Source of the DNA: Croceibacterium aestuarii
GTDB lineage: Bacteria; Pseudomonadota; Alphaproteobacteria; Sphingomonadales; Sphingomonadaceae
NCBI RefSeq assembly: GCF_030657335.1
Contig: NZ_CP131039.1
Coordinates: 2,434,501 to 2,498,500, forward strand
Reading direction: 5' to 3'
Length of the DNA: 64,000 nt
In this document: positions 51,929 to 60,858 of the stretch, piece by piece
Position numbering within the stretch: position 1 is the first letter of the stretch
How the letters are laid out: each line of letters begins with the position of its first letter
Made by a program: the position numbers and the translations under genes
Notes under the pieces: model-generated
What the model was told of the DNA's origin: nothing
Seen by the model: the letters and a program-made list of their open reading frames with translations, nothing else
The model's database searches: none

Positions 51929-52707
51929 ACCGCAAGCACCTCGTCTTCGCGTGCGAGGGAGCGCAGCTGGCCGGAACGCTGGACGACGCCGAAGGCGAGA
52001 CCGGGCTGCTGCTCGTTACCGGCGGCAACGAGACTCGCGCCGGGGCTTTCTCCGGCCAGGCTGCGCTTGCCGACGGGATCGCCCGCGCCGGGTACCCGGT
52101 GTTCCGCTTCGATCGCCGCGGGGTTGGCGACAGCGAAGGCTACAACACCGGTTTCCGCCACTCGCAGCACGACATCGCCGCCGCGCTCAGAGCCTTCAGA
52201 GGCGCGTGCCCCGGCCTGTCCCGCGTCGCCGCTCTGGGCAACTGCGACGCCGCCAGCGCGCTGATGGTGGCCGGCGGCGCTGGGGCCGACGCGCTCATCC
52301 TGAGCAATCCGTGGACCTATGAAGACGACGCCGCCGACGCGCCGCCCCCGCCCGAGGCGATCCGCGCGCGCTACCTGCAGAAGCTCAAGAATCCGCGCGA
52401 AGTCTTGCGCCTGCTGACCGGCGGGGTGGACCTGCGCAAGCTGGTCGGCGGACTGTTCGAGGCAACGCGGCGCAACCCGGCGCCGAGCGGCCTGGCCGGC
52501 GAGATGGCGCAAGGCCTGGCGGGATTTCGCGGCCGAACCGCGATCCTCGTCGCGGGCGCGGATCGGACGGGACAGGCGTTCTTGGCCAGCTGGGACCGCG
52601 GCGACGAGCGGCTGGCGATCTGCGAGAACGCCGACCACGCCTATTCGGGCACGGCCCACCAGGCGTGGTTGCTCGAACGGATCCTAGCCGTTCTCGCGGA
52701 CAAATAA
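51925..52707 (+). CDS. XrtA-associated hydrolase 1 (cysteine-type alpha/beta-hydrolase)
   Basis: A 260-aa alpha/beta-hydrolase: LLLVTGGNETRAGAFSGQAALAD, YPVFRFDRRGVGDSEG, and the nucleophile elbow ALGNCDAASAL with Cys107 where Ser is usual, as in dienelactone hydrolase. The putative acid and base are in ILVAGADRTGQ and ENADHAYSG. It may release an acyl group from the locus ACP. Start GTG 51925. Its 3' end overlaps the convergent RNA methyltransferase gene by 24 bases. Confidence 0.86.
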   Translation: MNRKHLVFACEGAQLAGTLDDAEGETGLLLVTGGNETRAGAFSGQAALADGIARAGYPVFRFDRRGVGDSEGYNTGFRHSQHDIAAALRAFRGACPGLSRVAALGNCDAASALMVAGGAGADALILSNPWTYEDDAADAPPPPEAIRARYLQKLKNPREVLRLLTGGVDLRKLVGGLFEATRRNPAPSGLAGEMAQGLAGFRGRTAILVAGADRTGQAFLASWDRGDERLAICENADHAYSGTAHQAWLLERILAVLADK

Positions 52708-53886
52708 GCTCGCCAGTTCGACGTGGGTCGACCAGCGGAACTGGCCGACCGGGCGGACCTCGGCCAGCGTAAAGCCGCCCTGGACCAGCACCTTGGCGTC
52801 GCGCGCCCAGCTCGACGGGTTGCAGCTGACGTAGACCACCCTGCCGAGCTTGCTCGCCGCCAGCTGCGCTACCTGCTCGCGGGCGCCGGCACGCGGCGGA
52901 TCGAGCACGACGCCGTCGAATCCGGCCAGCTCCTCGGCGCGCAGGGGGCTGCGAAAAAGGTCGCGGTGGACCGCTTCGAACGGCAAGCGGGCGCGATTGG
53001 CGGCCGTGCGGCAGGCGAGATGGGCATCGCGCGCCGCTTCGGCGGCAACGACCTGCGTACCGCACAGCGCAAAGGCGAAGGTCCCGAGCCCGGCGAACAG
53101 GTCCGCCACGCGCTTGCTGCCCGCGAGCCACTCGCGGGCCGCATGCGCCAGCGCCGCCTCGCCGTCGCGGGTCGCCTGCAGGAAGGCGCCGGGCGGATAC
53201 TCGACCGCTACGCCCGACAGCGTCACGGTCACCGGCTCGGGTGCCCAGAAGCTTTCCGACCCGTAGCCCTGGTCGAGCGAGAGGCGCGCCAGGCCGTTGG
53301 CGCGGCAGAAGTCGAGCAGGGCCTCGGTTTCCTCGAGCCCATCGACCTCGAGTCCCTTGATCGCGCAGTCAACGCCCGAATCGGTCAGCGCGAGGTCGAT
53401 CGACAGCGCATACTTGCCGCGGCGCGATGCGAGCAGGCCGCGCAGCTTGCCGACCATCTCGAACAGGTCGGGCGCGAGGACGTGGCATTCGGCAAGGTCG
53501 ACGACTTTGTGCGATCCGCCCTCGTTGAAACCGACCAGCGGACGACCGCCGCCGTTCACCGCCTTGAGCGAGGCGCGGCGCCGTGTGCGAGGCGGTGAGA
53601 GATGCACCGGAGCGACGATTTCGGGCGCGAGGCCCTGCCCCTCGGCGGCGTTGACCACGCGATCGCGGACGAAATCGGCCAGCGCGGCATCGTCGCAGTG
53701 CTGCAATTGGCAGCCGCCGCAGCGCGGGAAGTGGCGGCACGGCGGCGCGATGTGATGCGGGCCCGGCTCTACGATGCCGTCGGGCCGTAGGACATCGCCC
53801 GGTGCGGCCAGCGCGACGTGCCGCCCCGACGCGGTGACGCCGTCGCCCTTGGCGGCAAGGCGGACGATCTGCTCGGATTCGCTCAC
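52684..53886 (-). CDS. RlmD/TrmA-like RNA uridine-5-methyltransferase
   Basis: Class I SAM RNA methyltransferase, 400 aa. The N-terminal [4Fe-4S] ligands are C50-x5-C56-x2-C59 (CRHFPRCGGC), with a fourth likely in AECHVLAP. SAM fold motifs are RVADLFAGLGTFAFAL and VVLDPPRAGA, and the catalytic Cys is in VYVSCNPSSWARD. The N-terminal TRAM domain is short. Start is GTG 53886, overlapping the Nnr stop as GTGA. Whether the target is 23S rRNA or tRNA cannot be told. Confidence 0.92.
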   Translation of the reverse strand: MSESEQIVRLAAKGDGVTASGRHVALAAPGDVLRPDGIVEPGPHHIAPPCRHFPRCGGCQLQHCDDAALADFVRDRVVNAAEGQGLAPEIVAPVHLSPPRTRRRASLKAVNGGGRPLVGFNEGGSHKVVDLAECHVLAPDLFEMVGKLRGLLASRRGKYALSIDLALTDSGVDCAIKGLEVDGLEETEALLDFCRANGLARLSLDQGYGSESFWAPEPVTVTLSGVAVEYPPGAFLQATRDGEAALAHAAREWLAGSKRVADLFAGLGTFAFALCGTQVVAAEAARDAHLACRTAANRARLPFEAVHRDLFRSPLRAEELAGFDGVVLDPPRAGAREQVAQLAASKLGRVVYVSCNPSSWARDAKVLVQGGFTLAEVRPVGQFRWSTHVELASLFVRENG

Positions 53887-55277
53887 AGGCCGGCCGCGTA
53901 GGCCTCGGCAACATGGTCGGCAAGCTCGCTGGCGGAGAATGCAGGGCCCGCCAGCCGCGCCGCCTCGCCGTGCAGCCACACGCCGTTGCACGCCGCCGCG
54001 AAGGCTTCCTCCCCCGTGGCGAGGCGGCTAGCGACAATGCCGGCCAGGACGTCGCCCGTCCCCGCGGTCGAAAGCCAGCTCGAAGCCGGCGGCGCGACGC
54101 CAAGCCGGCCGTCGGGCGCCGCAACCAGCGTGTCCGGTCCCTTTGCGACGATGACCGCGCCGCAAGCCGACGCCAGCGCGCGCACCGCGTCGATCCGCCG
54201 CTCCGTCGTGGTGCCGAAGGCCTGTGCGAGCGCCGCAAACTCCCCCGCGTGGGGTGTCAGGACGAGCGGAGCCGAACGACCGCCAAGCATGGCCGGCGCG
54301 AGCAGGTGCAGGGCATCGGCATCGACCAGCGTCGGCAGATCGCGCGCCAGCACTGTCTCCAGCCTGCCGCGCGCCGCGCCGTCACGGGTCAGGCCGGGCC
54401 CGACCAGCGCCGCGCCAATCCGCTCGTCGTGCAGCGCTTCGGCCAACGGGCGCGAATCGTTCACCGCCCAGACTGGCCCGCCGGGGGCCTCGCCCAGGAC
54501 CTTGATATAGCCAGCGCCCGCATGGACCGCGCCTTGCGCAGCCAAGAGCGCGGCGCCCGGCATGGGGCCCGCGACGATGGCCAGCAGTCCGCGCGAATAC
54601 TTGTGCGCGTCGCGCGCTGGCGCTGCGAGCGACGGGCGGCCAATGACCCGCACCGCGCTCTGCACTTGGGCAACACCGATATCGACCAGCCGCAATTGGC
54701 CCATCATCGCGCGCGCCGGCAGCAGGCTGTGGGCGAACTTCCACGCGCCGAGGGCGACGGTCAGGTCGTAATGCGGCAGGTCGTCATTGAGCTGCGCGCC
54801 ATCGTCGCTCGAAACTCCGCTCGGCAGGTCGATGGCGATAGATGCGCCGTGTGCCGCTGCCAGCGCGCGCAACAGCGCGGCGAGCTCGCCGTCAAGCGGA
54901 CGGCTGAGGCCGCTGCCGAACAGGCAATCGACGAACACGCCGCCGTCTCCAGTGTCGGCGAGATCGCCGCCATAGGCAGCGCGCGCCTTGCGGGCGGCAT
55001 CCGTCGCCGGTTCGATGGGCGCCACGACGGTGACACGCGTGCCGCGCGCGCGCAGGGTTTCGGCGATGACATAGCCGTCGCCGCCGTTGTTGCCCGGGCC
55101 GCACAGCACGGTAACCGAACGACCCGCCGCGACCCGCCAGACCCATTCGGCCGCGCCCTGCCCTGCGCGCAGCATCAGGCTGTCGACGCTCTCCCCGCCG
55201 TCGATGAGCGCCTGCTCGGCCGCCTGCATCTCCGCGACGGTCAGTATCTGGTCGGTCGGTCCGTCACTCGGCGGCAT
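53883..55277 (-). CDS. nnr: Bifunctional NAD(P)H-hydrate epimerase/dehydratase
   Basis: Repair enzyme for hydrated NAD(P)H, 464 aa. The N-terminal YjeF_N epimerase has LMLRAGQGAAEWV and VLCGPGNNGGDGYVIA (59-70), with FVDCLFGSGLSRPLDG and AIDLPSGVSSDDG. The C-terminal dehydratase (kinase-like fold) has ALVGPGLTRDGAARG, LVLTPHAGEFAALA, VAKGPDTLVAAPDG and the catalytic STAGTGDVLAGIVA. The start overlaps the preceding lipoprotein gene by 14 bases. Confidence 0.95.
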   Translation of the reverse strand: MPPSDGPTDQILTVAEMQAAEQALIDGGESVDSLMLRAGQGAAEWVWRVAAGRSVTVLCGPGNNGGDGYVIAETLRARGTRVTVVAPIEPATDAARKARAAYGGDLADTGDGGVFVDCLFGSGLSRPLDGELAALLRALAAAHGASIAIDLPSGVSSDDGAQLNDDLPHYDLTVALGAWKFAHSLLPARAMMGQLRLVDIGVAQVQSAVRVIGRPSLAAPARDAHKYSRGLLAIVAGPMPGAALLAAQGAVHAGAGYIKVLGEAPGGPVWAVNDSRPLAEALHDERIGAALVGPGLTRDGAARGRLETVLARDLPTLVDADALHLLAPAMLGGRSAPLVLTPHAGEFAALAQAFGTTTERRIDAVRALASACGAVIVAKGPDTLVAAPDGRLGVAPPASSWLSTAGTGDVLAGIVASRLATGEEAFAAACNGVWLHGEAARLAGPAFSASELADHVAEAYAAGL

Positions 55278-55629
55278 GATCGCCGCGCTTGCTCGCCGGC
55301 AGCACGTAGCGATCGCGCCCGACCGCCACGGTCACTGTGCCTTCGGCATATTCGAGGTCGAGCGGCAGGGCCCCGTCGGCCGCTTCGAGGCCCTTGCCGT
55401 CGTTCACGATGCGAAAGCGGTGGAAGCTGCCGTCCGGGTTGCGCACGACGACGATCGACTCGCCGCTCTCGTCGGCCAATTCGGCGGTGCAGTCCGCTGC
55501 GAACGTCTCGGCGCCCGCCGGCGCGCAATCGATTCGGTCGGAGTTTACAGCCGCTTGCGGCGCTTCGCCCGCCCCGCCGGTGCACGCGGCGACCGCAGTG
55601 ATCGCAGCAAGCGAGGCCCAGCGGCGCAT
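55264..55629 (-). CDS. Small lipoprotein
   Basis: A 121-aa protein with a lipoprotein signal ([16 protein letters not shown], Cys16) and a small beta-rich domain: DCAPAGAETFAADCTAELADESGESIVVVRNPDGSFHRFRIVNDG..., ending GRDRYVLPASKRGDHAAE. Two cysteines (in RIDCAPAG and AADCTAEL) could pair. No family recognised. ATG 55629 overlaps the ilvD stop as TGATG, so it is read from the ilvD transcript. Confidence 0.8.
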   Translation of the reverse strand: MRRWASLAAITAVAACTGGAGEAPQAAVNSDRIDCAPAGAETFAADCTAELADESGESIVVVRNPDGSFHRFRIVNDGKGLEAADGALPLDLEYAEGTVTVAVGRDRYVLPASKRGDHAAE

Positions 55630-57485
55630 CACCGGCGCTTGAGCTGCGAGACGTCGCGTACGGCGCCGCGTGCGGCGCTGGTGGTCATCGCGGCATAGGC
55701 CTTGAGCGCGTCGGACACGCGCCGCTCGCGCGGCCGGGCGGGATGCCAGGCAGCCTCGCCCTGCGCTTCCATCCGTTCGCGGCGCGCGGCGAGCTCCTCG
55801 TCGGAAACCAGGAGTTCAATCGTCCGGGCCGGGATGTCGATCTCGATCGTGTCGCCGGCCTCCACGAGCCCGATGTTTCCGCCCTCGGCCGCTTCGGGCG
55901 AGACGTGGCCGATCGACAGACCCGAGGTGCCGCCGGAAAAGCGCCCGTCGGTAATCAGCGCGCAGGCCGCGCCGAGGCCCTTCGACTTGAGGTAGCTGGT
56001 CGGGTAGAGCATTTCCTGCATCCCCGGCCCGCCGCGCGGCCCTTCGTAGCGGATGACGACGACGTCGCCCTCGACGACTTCGCCGCTGAGAATCCCCGCG
56101 ACCGCGGCGTCCTGGCTCTCGTAGACCTTGGCCGGCCCCGAGAACTTGAGGATCTTGTCGTCGACCCCGGCGGTCTTCACAATGCAGCCGTCGCGGGCGA
56201 TGTTGCCGTAAAGCACGGCCAGGCCGCCGTCCTGACTGAAAGCATGCTCCTTGCTGCGGATGACGCCCGAGACGCGATCGGTATCGAGCTCGTCCCAGCG
56301 GCGCGATTGGCTGAACGCGGTCTGTGTCGGCACCCCGCCAGGCGCGGCCTTGTAGAATTCCTGCACCTTGGGTTTGTTGGTCAAGCGGATGTCCCAGTCG
56401 GCCAGTGCATCGCCCAGAGTCGGGCTGTGCACCGTCGGGAGCGCGGTGTGCAGCAGGCCGGCGCGGTCGAGTTCGCCGAGGATCGCCATGATCCCGCCGG
56501 CGCGGTGGACGTCTTCCATGTGCACGTCGTTCTTGGCCGGGGCGACCTTACACAGGCACGGCACGCTGCGGCTCAACCGGTCGATGTCCTTCATAGTGAA
56601 ATCGACCCCGGCCTCGTGCGCCGCGGCGAGCAGGTGGAGCACGGTGTTGGTCGATCCGCCCATCGAGATATCGAGCGTCATCGCGTTCTCGAAGGCTTCG
56701 AAGCCGGCGATAGTGCGCGGCAGGACGCTGTCGTCGTCCTCCTCGTAATAGCGCTTGGCCAGCGCCACGACGAGGCGGCCGGCGCGTTCGAACAGGCCCT
56801 GGCGGTCGGCATGGGTGGCAAGCTGCGAGCCGTTGCCGGGCAGCGAGAGGCCGAGCGCCTCGGTGAGGCAATTCATCGAATTGGCGGTGAACATGCCGCT
56901 GCACGATCCGCAGGTCGGGCAGGCAGACTGCTCGATGCTGAGCACTTCCTCGTCGGTCATGCTCTCGTCGGCTGCTGCGACCATCGCATCGACCAGATCG
57001 AGCGCGACCTCCTTGCCCTTGAGCACCACCTTGCCCGCTTCCATCGGGCCGCCCGACACAAACACGACGGGGATGTTGATCCGCATCGCCGCCATCAGCA
57101 TTCCGGGCGTGATCTTGTCGCAATTGGAGATGCAGACCATCGCATCGGCACAATGGGCGTTGACCATGTATTCGACGCTGTCGGCGATCAGGTCGCGGCT
57201 GGGCAGCGAATAGAGCATGCCGTCATGGCCCATGGCGATCCCGTCATCGACGGCGATGGTGTTGAATTCCTTGGCGACGCCGCCGGCCTTCTCGACCTCG
57301 CGCGCGACGAGCTGGCCGAGGTCCTTCAGGTGCACGTGCCCGGGCACGAACTGGGTGAAGGAGTTGACCACGGCGATGATCGGCTTGCCGAAGTCGCCGT
57401 CCTTCATGCCCGTCGCCCGCCACAATCCGCGCGCGCCGGCCATGTTGCGGCCGTGGGTCGAGGTTCTGGAACGGTAAGCGGGCAT
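55629..57485 (-). CDS. ilvD: Dihydroxy-acid dehydratase
   Basis: Iron-sulfur dehydratase of branched-chain amino-acid synthesis, 618 aa, normal length. Cluster ligands and signatures are [34 protein letters not shown] and near the end [27 protein letters not shown]. The start ATG 57485 ([17 protein letters not shown]) is the usual N-terminus. It heads a minus-strand run with the lipoprotein, nnr and RNA methyltransferase genes, all overlapping. Confidence 0.97.
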   Translation of the reverse strand: MPAYRSRTSTHGRNMAGARGLWRATGMKDGDFGKPIIAVVNSFTQFVPGHVHLKDLGQLVAREVEKAGGVAKEFNTIAVDDGIAMGHDGMLYSLPSRDLIADSVEYMVNAHCADAMVCISNCDKITPGMLMAAMRINIPVVFVSGGPMEAGKVVLKGKEVALDLVDAMVAAADESMTDEEVLSIEQSACPTCGSCSGMFTANSMNCLTEALGLSLPGNGSQLATHADRQGLFERAGRLVVALAKRYYEEDDDSVLPRTIAGFEAFENAMTLDISMGGSTNTVLHLLAAAHEAGVDFTMKDIDRLSRSVPCLCKVAPAKNDVHMEDVHRAGGIMAILGELDRAGLLHTALPTVHSPTLGDALADWDIRLTNKPKVQEFYKAAPGGVPTQTAFSQSRRWDELDTDRVSGVIRSKEHAFSQDGGLAVLYGNIARDGCIVKTAGVDDKILKFSGPAKVYESQDAAVAGILSGEVVEGDVVVIRYEGPRGGPGMQEMLYPTSYLKSKGLGAACALITDGRFSGGTSGLSIGHVSPEAAEGGNIGLVEAGDTIEIDIPARTIELLVSDEELAARRERMEAQGEAAWHPARPRERRVSDALKAYAAMTTSAARGAVRDVSQLKRR

Positions 57486-57558
57486 GTCGGGTCCGATTGC
57501 TGGTGGCGGTTGCAGGTCCCGTCCTACCGCAGCGCGCCGCGCAATCTAAGACAAAATC

Positions 57559-58284
57559 CTATTCAAGCGCCAAAGCTACCCTGTTCGCGATGTCGCCGAT
57601 CATCGACGCCCAGCGCGCCTGCCCGGCCTCCTTCGTGATCAGGTCATTGCGCAGTTCGATGGCGCAGTACGGAATCCCGCGCGCCTCCGCATGACGGTTC
57701 ATCGTCGCGTTGAGCTGCTTGCCCGAATAGGGCTCGTTGTCGCCGACGACGCAGCGCTGCGCCTTGAACATGCGGATCGCGTGGCGAGCGGCGCGGTCGT
57801 CTTCGTTGTAAAGCAGCGCCACTTCCCAGGGCCGTTCGGCGGGGGTGCTTTCGAGTTCGGGTGTGAAGCTGTGGATCGACAGCAGCAGCTCGGGCTCGAC
57901 CTCGTCGATCCAGTCCGCAAGCGCCTCGTGATAGGGCCGGTAGAAGCGATCTATCCGCATCTGGCGATCGGCGCCGATGTTGCCGGGTATGAGGGTGCCG
58001 TCGCTCGATTCCGGAATTAGCGCGGGCGAATCTTCTTCGCGGTGCAGGTCGATGACGAGTCGGCTGACGCAGGCGAGGTGCGCGGCGATGTCGTGCCTGC
58101 GGGCGAGCCGTTCGCACACTCCGGCCGCGCCGATGTCCCAGGCGATATGCTTCTCCAGCGCCTCGGGCGGCACGCCGAGCGGAATGTCCGCGGGCACGAA
58201 GTTGCTGGCATGGTCGCATACCGCGATAATGCCGCCCTTCCGGGGCGTGCCGATGCGCCGGTAGACCTGTTCTGCGCCGTTCAC
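57559..58284 (-). CDS. N-formylglutamate amidohydrolase family protein
   Basis: A 241-aa zinc-hydrolase-type protein of the FGase family (HutG-like): GIIAVCDHASNFVPADIPLG, SRLVIDLHREEDSPALIPESSDGTLIPGN, LLLSIHSFTPELE and IPYCAIELRNDLI carry the conserved His/Glu/Arg positions. No hut genes are nearby, so the true substrate may differ from N-formylglutamate. The start is GTG 58284, overlapping the ispE stop as GTGA. Confidence 0.9.
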   Translation of the reverse strand: MNGAEQVYRRIGTPRKGGIIAVCDHASNFVPADIPLGVPPEALEKHIAWDIGAAGVCERLARRHDIAAHLACVSRLVIDLHREEDSPALIPESSDGTLIPGNIGADRQMRIDRFYRPYHEALADWIDEVEPELLLSIHSFTPELESTPAERPWEVALLYNEDDRAARHAIRMFKAQRCVVGDNEPYSGKQLNATMNRHAEARGIPYCAIELRNDLITKEAGQARWASMIGDIANRVALALE

Positions 58285-59087
58285 CTGAGCCTTCCGGAAA
58301 GTTGCCACCAGTTCGGGCAATCGCGGGCCGTCCGCGCCGCCGCTTCGGACCGGGTATCGGCGTCGCGATAAAGTGCGAAGCACGTCGCCCCGGAGCCACT
58401 CATACGCACAAGGACTGCTTCCGTTTCGCGCAGGACGTCGAGAACCCCGGAAATCTCGGGACAAAGCGAGATCGCCGGGGCTTCGAGATCGTTGCGCCCC
58501 TCGCGGGCGATATCGCGCGCGGTTCCCTCAGGCAGTGGTCCGCGATCAAAGCCGTCCCAGGCGGCAAAGACCGGGCCGGTCGACAGCGCAACCCGCGGGT
58601 TGACCAACAGGACCGGCGTTCCGCCAAGGTCGTTCTCGACCAACTCCAGCTCGGTCCCGGTCCCGCGCCCGATGCAGGCAAGGCTGTCGATGCACGCGGG
58701 GACGTCGGCGCCCAGCGACGCAGCCTGCTGACGCCAGTCTTCCGGCAGCCCATGGGTATCGCGCACCATGCGGAATACTGCGGCGGCATCGGCCGAACCT
58801 CCACCGAGCCCGGCAGCTACCGGGAGGTTCTTTTCGAGCGTGATCGACAGACCATCGGGACGAGGCAATTTCGCCAAAGCCTTCGAAACGAGATTTCCAA
58901 ACGGATCAGCTATTTCCGTAGCAAACTCGCCAACGACTATCAGTTCGTCGCGCTCGCTGCGTCGTGCCGTCAATTCGTCGCCCGCATCGACGAACGCGAA
59001 CAGCGTTTCGAGCTCGTGATACCCGTCCTCCCGCCGCCGCCGGACATGCAGCGCGAGGTTGATCTTGGCGTAAGCAATTTCGCGCAT
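58281..59087 (-). CDS. ispE: 4-diphosphocytidyl-2-C-methyl-D-erythritol kinase
   Basis: GHMP kinase of the MEP isoprenoid pathway, 268 aa: EIAYAKINLALHVRRRREDGYHELETLF at the N-terminus, the ATP loop PVAAGLGGGSADAAA starting at residue 89-90, and the C-terminal VRMSGSGATCFALY. ATG 59087 follows a strong AGGGGGAGGA Shine-Dalgarno stretch; a TTG directly before it is less likely. Confidence 0.96.
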   Translation of the reverse strand: MREIAYAKINLALHVRRRREDGYHELETLFAFVDAGDELTARRSERDELIVVGEFATEIADPFGNLVSKALAKLPRPDGLSITLEKNLPVAAGLGGGSADAAAVFRMVRDTHGLPEDWRQQAASLGADVPACIDSLACIGRGTGTELELVENDLGGTPVLLVNPRVALSTGPVFAAWDGFDRGPLPEGTARDIAREGRNDLEAPAISLCPEISGVLDVLRETEAVLVRMSGSGATCFALYRDADTRSEAAARTARDCPNWWQLSGRLR

Positions 59088-59096
59088 CAATCCTCC

Positions 59097-59117
59097 CCCT
59101 CCCCGGTCCGGGGAGGG
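59097..59117. repeat. Palindrome touching the ispE ribosome-binding site
   Basis: CCCTCCCCGG-T-CCGGGGAGGG, perfect arms of 10 bases, filling the gap between the ETF-QO stop (59118) and ispE. On the minus strand its 3' arm (GGGGAGGG) runs straight into the GGAGGA of the ispE ribosome-binding site. There is no T-run, so it is not a standard terminator. It could be a REP-like element or a hairpin that limits ispE translation. Confidence 0.55.
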
Positions 59118-60773
59118 TTACATGTTCGGATAGTTCGGGCCACCACCACCTTCGGGCGTGACCCATTCGATGTTCTGGGTCGGGTCCTTGATGTCGCAGG
59201 TTTTGCAGTGGACGCAGTTCTGGGCGTTGATCACCAGCTTGGGTTCGCCCTCCTCGACGCCGACGAACTCGTAGACCCCGGCCGGGCAATAGCGCGCCTC
59301 GGGCCCGGCATAGATCGGCAGGTTGATCCGCGTTGGCACCGTCGGGTCCTTGAGCACGAGGTGGCACGGCTGGTCCTCGACGTGATTGGTACCCGAGAGG
59401 AACACCGAGCTGAGCCGATCGAAGGTGAGCTTCCCGTCGGGCTTGGGATAGGCGATGGGAGTGAACAGGTCGGCCCGCCGCGTTTCCTCGGCATCGATGT
59501 GGTGCTTCATCGTGAACGGCAGGCGGATCTTGAGCGTGCGCAGCCACATGTCGATCCCGGCGAGCGCCGATCCGAGCGCACCGCCGAACTTGGCGACCAG
59601 CGGCTGGGCGTTCTTCACCAGTTGCAATTCGCTTGCGATCCAGCTTGAATGAAGCGCGCTATCATATTCGGAAAGCGTGTCTTTTTCCCGACCGTCGGCA
59701 ATGGCTGACGCCACGGCTTCGGCCGCCAGCATCCCGCTCTTCATCGCGGTGTGGGTGCCCTTGATCCGCGGCACGTTGACGAAACCGGCCGAGCAGCCGA
59801 CCAGCGCGCCGCCCGGGAAGGCGAGTTGCGGCACCGACTGCCAGCCGCCCTCGTTGATTGCCCGCGCCCCGTAGGACGCGCGCTTGCCGCCCTCGAGCAC
59901 TTCGCGGATCGCCGGATGCGTCTTCCAGCGCTGGAATTCCTCGAACGGGTAGACCCAGGGGTTGGCGTAATCGAGCGCGGTGACGAAACCGAGCGCAACC
60001 TGTCCGTCGGCCTGGTGGTAGAGAAAGCCCCCGCCCCAGGTCTCGCTCTCCGACAGCGGCCAGCCCTGCGTGTGGATCACCCGCCCGGCTTGATGCTTTT
60101 CAGCAGGGACGTCCCACAACTCCTTGATGCCAAGCCCGTAAACCTGCGGCTGACTATCGGCATCCAGCGCAAAGTGAGCCTTCATCCGCTTGGTAAGGCT
60201 GCCGCGTGCGCCCTCGGCGAAGAGCGTATACTTCGCGTGCAGTTCCATTCCCGGCTGGTAGTCGGGCTTGTGGCTGCCGTCGGCGGCGACGCCCATGTCC
60301 TGCGTCGCCACGCCCATCACCGCGCCGCCATCGTCGAACAGCACTTCGGACGCCGGGAACCCGGGGAAGACCTGTACGCCCAGCGCCTCGGCCTGCTCGG
60401 CCAGCCAGCGGCACAGATTGCCGAGCGAGCCGGTGTAGTTGCCCTTGTTGCTCATCAGCGGCGGCATGACGAGGTGCGGCAGCTCCCGCTTGCCCTTCGC
60501 GCTCAGCACCCAGTGGTGGTTCTCGGTCACCGGCACGCGCGCCAGCGGGCAGGTCTCGCGCCATTCGGGCAGCAGTTCGTCGAGCGCCCGGGGATCGATC
60601 ACCGCCCCCGAGAGGATGTGCGCGCCGACTTCGGAGCCCTTTTCGAGCACCACCACTTCGAGCGCGTCGTCGAGCTGCTTGAGCCGGATCGCGGCGGCGA
60701 GGCCCGCCGGGCCCGCGCCGACGATGACGACGTCGACAGGCATCGATTCACGCTGCGATTCCTGGGCGCTCAC
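59118..60773 (-). CDS. Electron transfer flavoprotein-ubiquinone oxidoreductase
   Basis: ETF-QO passes electrons from acyl-CoA and other dehydrogenases to ubiquinone at the membrane; 551 aa. The FAD loop is VDVVIVGAGPAGLAAAIRL and the quinone/membrane region is near GSLGNLCRWLAEQAEALGVQVFPGFPA. The C-terminal [4Fe-4S] domain is CPAGVYEFV and INAQNCVHCKTCDIKDPTQN. Start GTG 60773 (MSAQESQRES) or ATG 60743 are both possible. Confidence 0.95.
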   Translation of the reverse strand: MSAQESQRESMPVDVVIVGAGPAGLAAAIRLKQLDDALEVVVLEKGSEVGAHILSGAVIDPRALDELLPEWRETCPLARVPVTENHHWVLSAKGKRELPHLVMPPLMSNKGNYTGSLGNLCRWLAEQAEALGVQVFPGFPASEVLFDDGGAVMGVATQDMGVAADGSHKPDYQPGMELHAKYTLFAEGARGSLTKRMKAHFALDADSQPQVYGLGIKELWDVPAEKHQAGRVIHTQGWPLSESETWGGGFLYHQADGQVALGFVTALDYANPWVYPFEEFQRWKTHPAIREVLEGGKRASYGARAINEGGWQSVPQLAFPGGALVGCSAGFVNVPRIKGTHTAMKSGMLAAEAVASAIADGREKDTLSEYDSALHSSWIASELQLVKNAQPLVAKFGGALGSALAGIDMWLRTLKIRLPFTMKHHIDAEETRRADLFTPIAYPKPDGKLTFDRLSSVFLSGTNHVEDQPCHLVLKDPTVPTRINLPIYAGPEARYCPAGVYEFVGVEEGEPKLVINAQNCVHCKTCDIKDPTQNIEWVTPEGGGGPNYPNM

Positions 60774-60828
60774 CGGCTCACCTTCATTCGTGTGAATAGC
60801 ATGGACGGGGCTTGATAGCTGGGCGGCG

Positions 60829-60844
60829 GCAGGTCAAGACCTGC
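60829..60844. promoter_or_regulatory. Inverted repeat in the ETF-QO / UDG-like divergent region
   Basis: GCAGGTC-AA-GACCTGC: perfect 7-bp arms with a 2-base spacer, 14 bases before the ATG of the plus-strand gene and within 71 bases of the ETF-QO start. A second short dyad, TTCA-N6-TGAA (60783-60796), lies nearer ETF-QO. Both look like protein-binding sites; no regulator gene is adjacent. Confidence 0.4.
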
Positions 60845-60858
60845 GCACCGACCGCACC

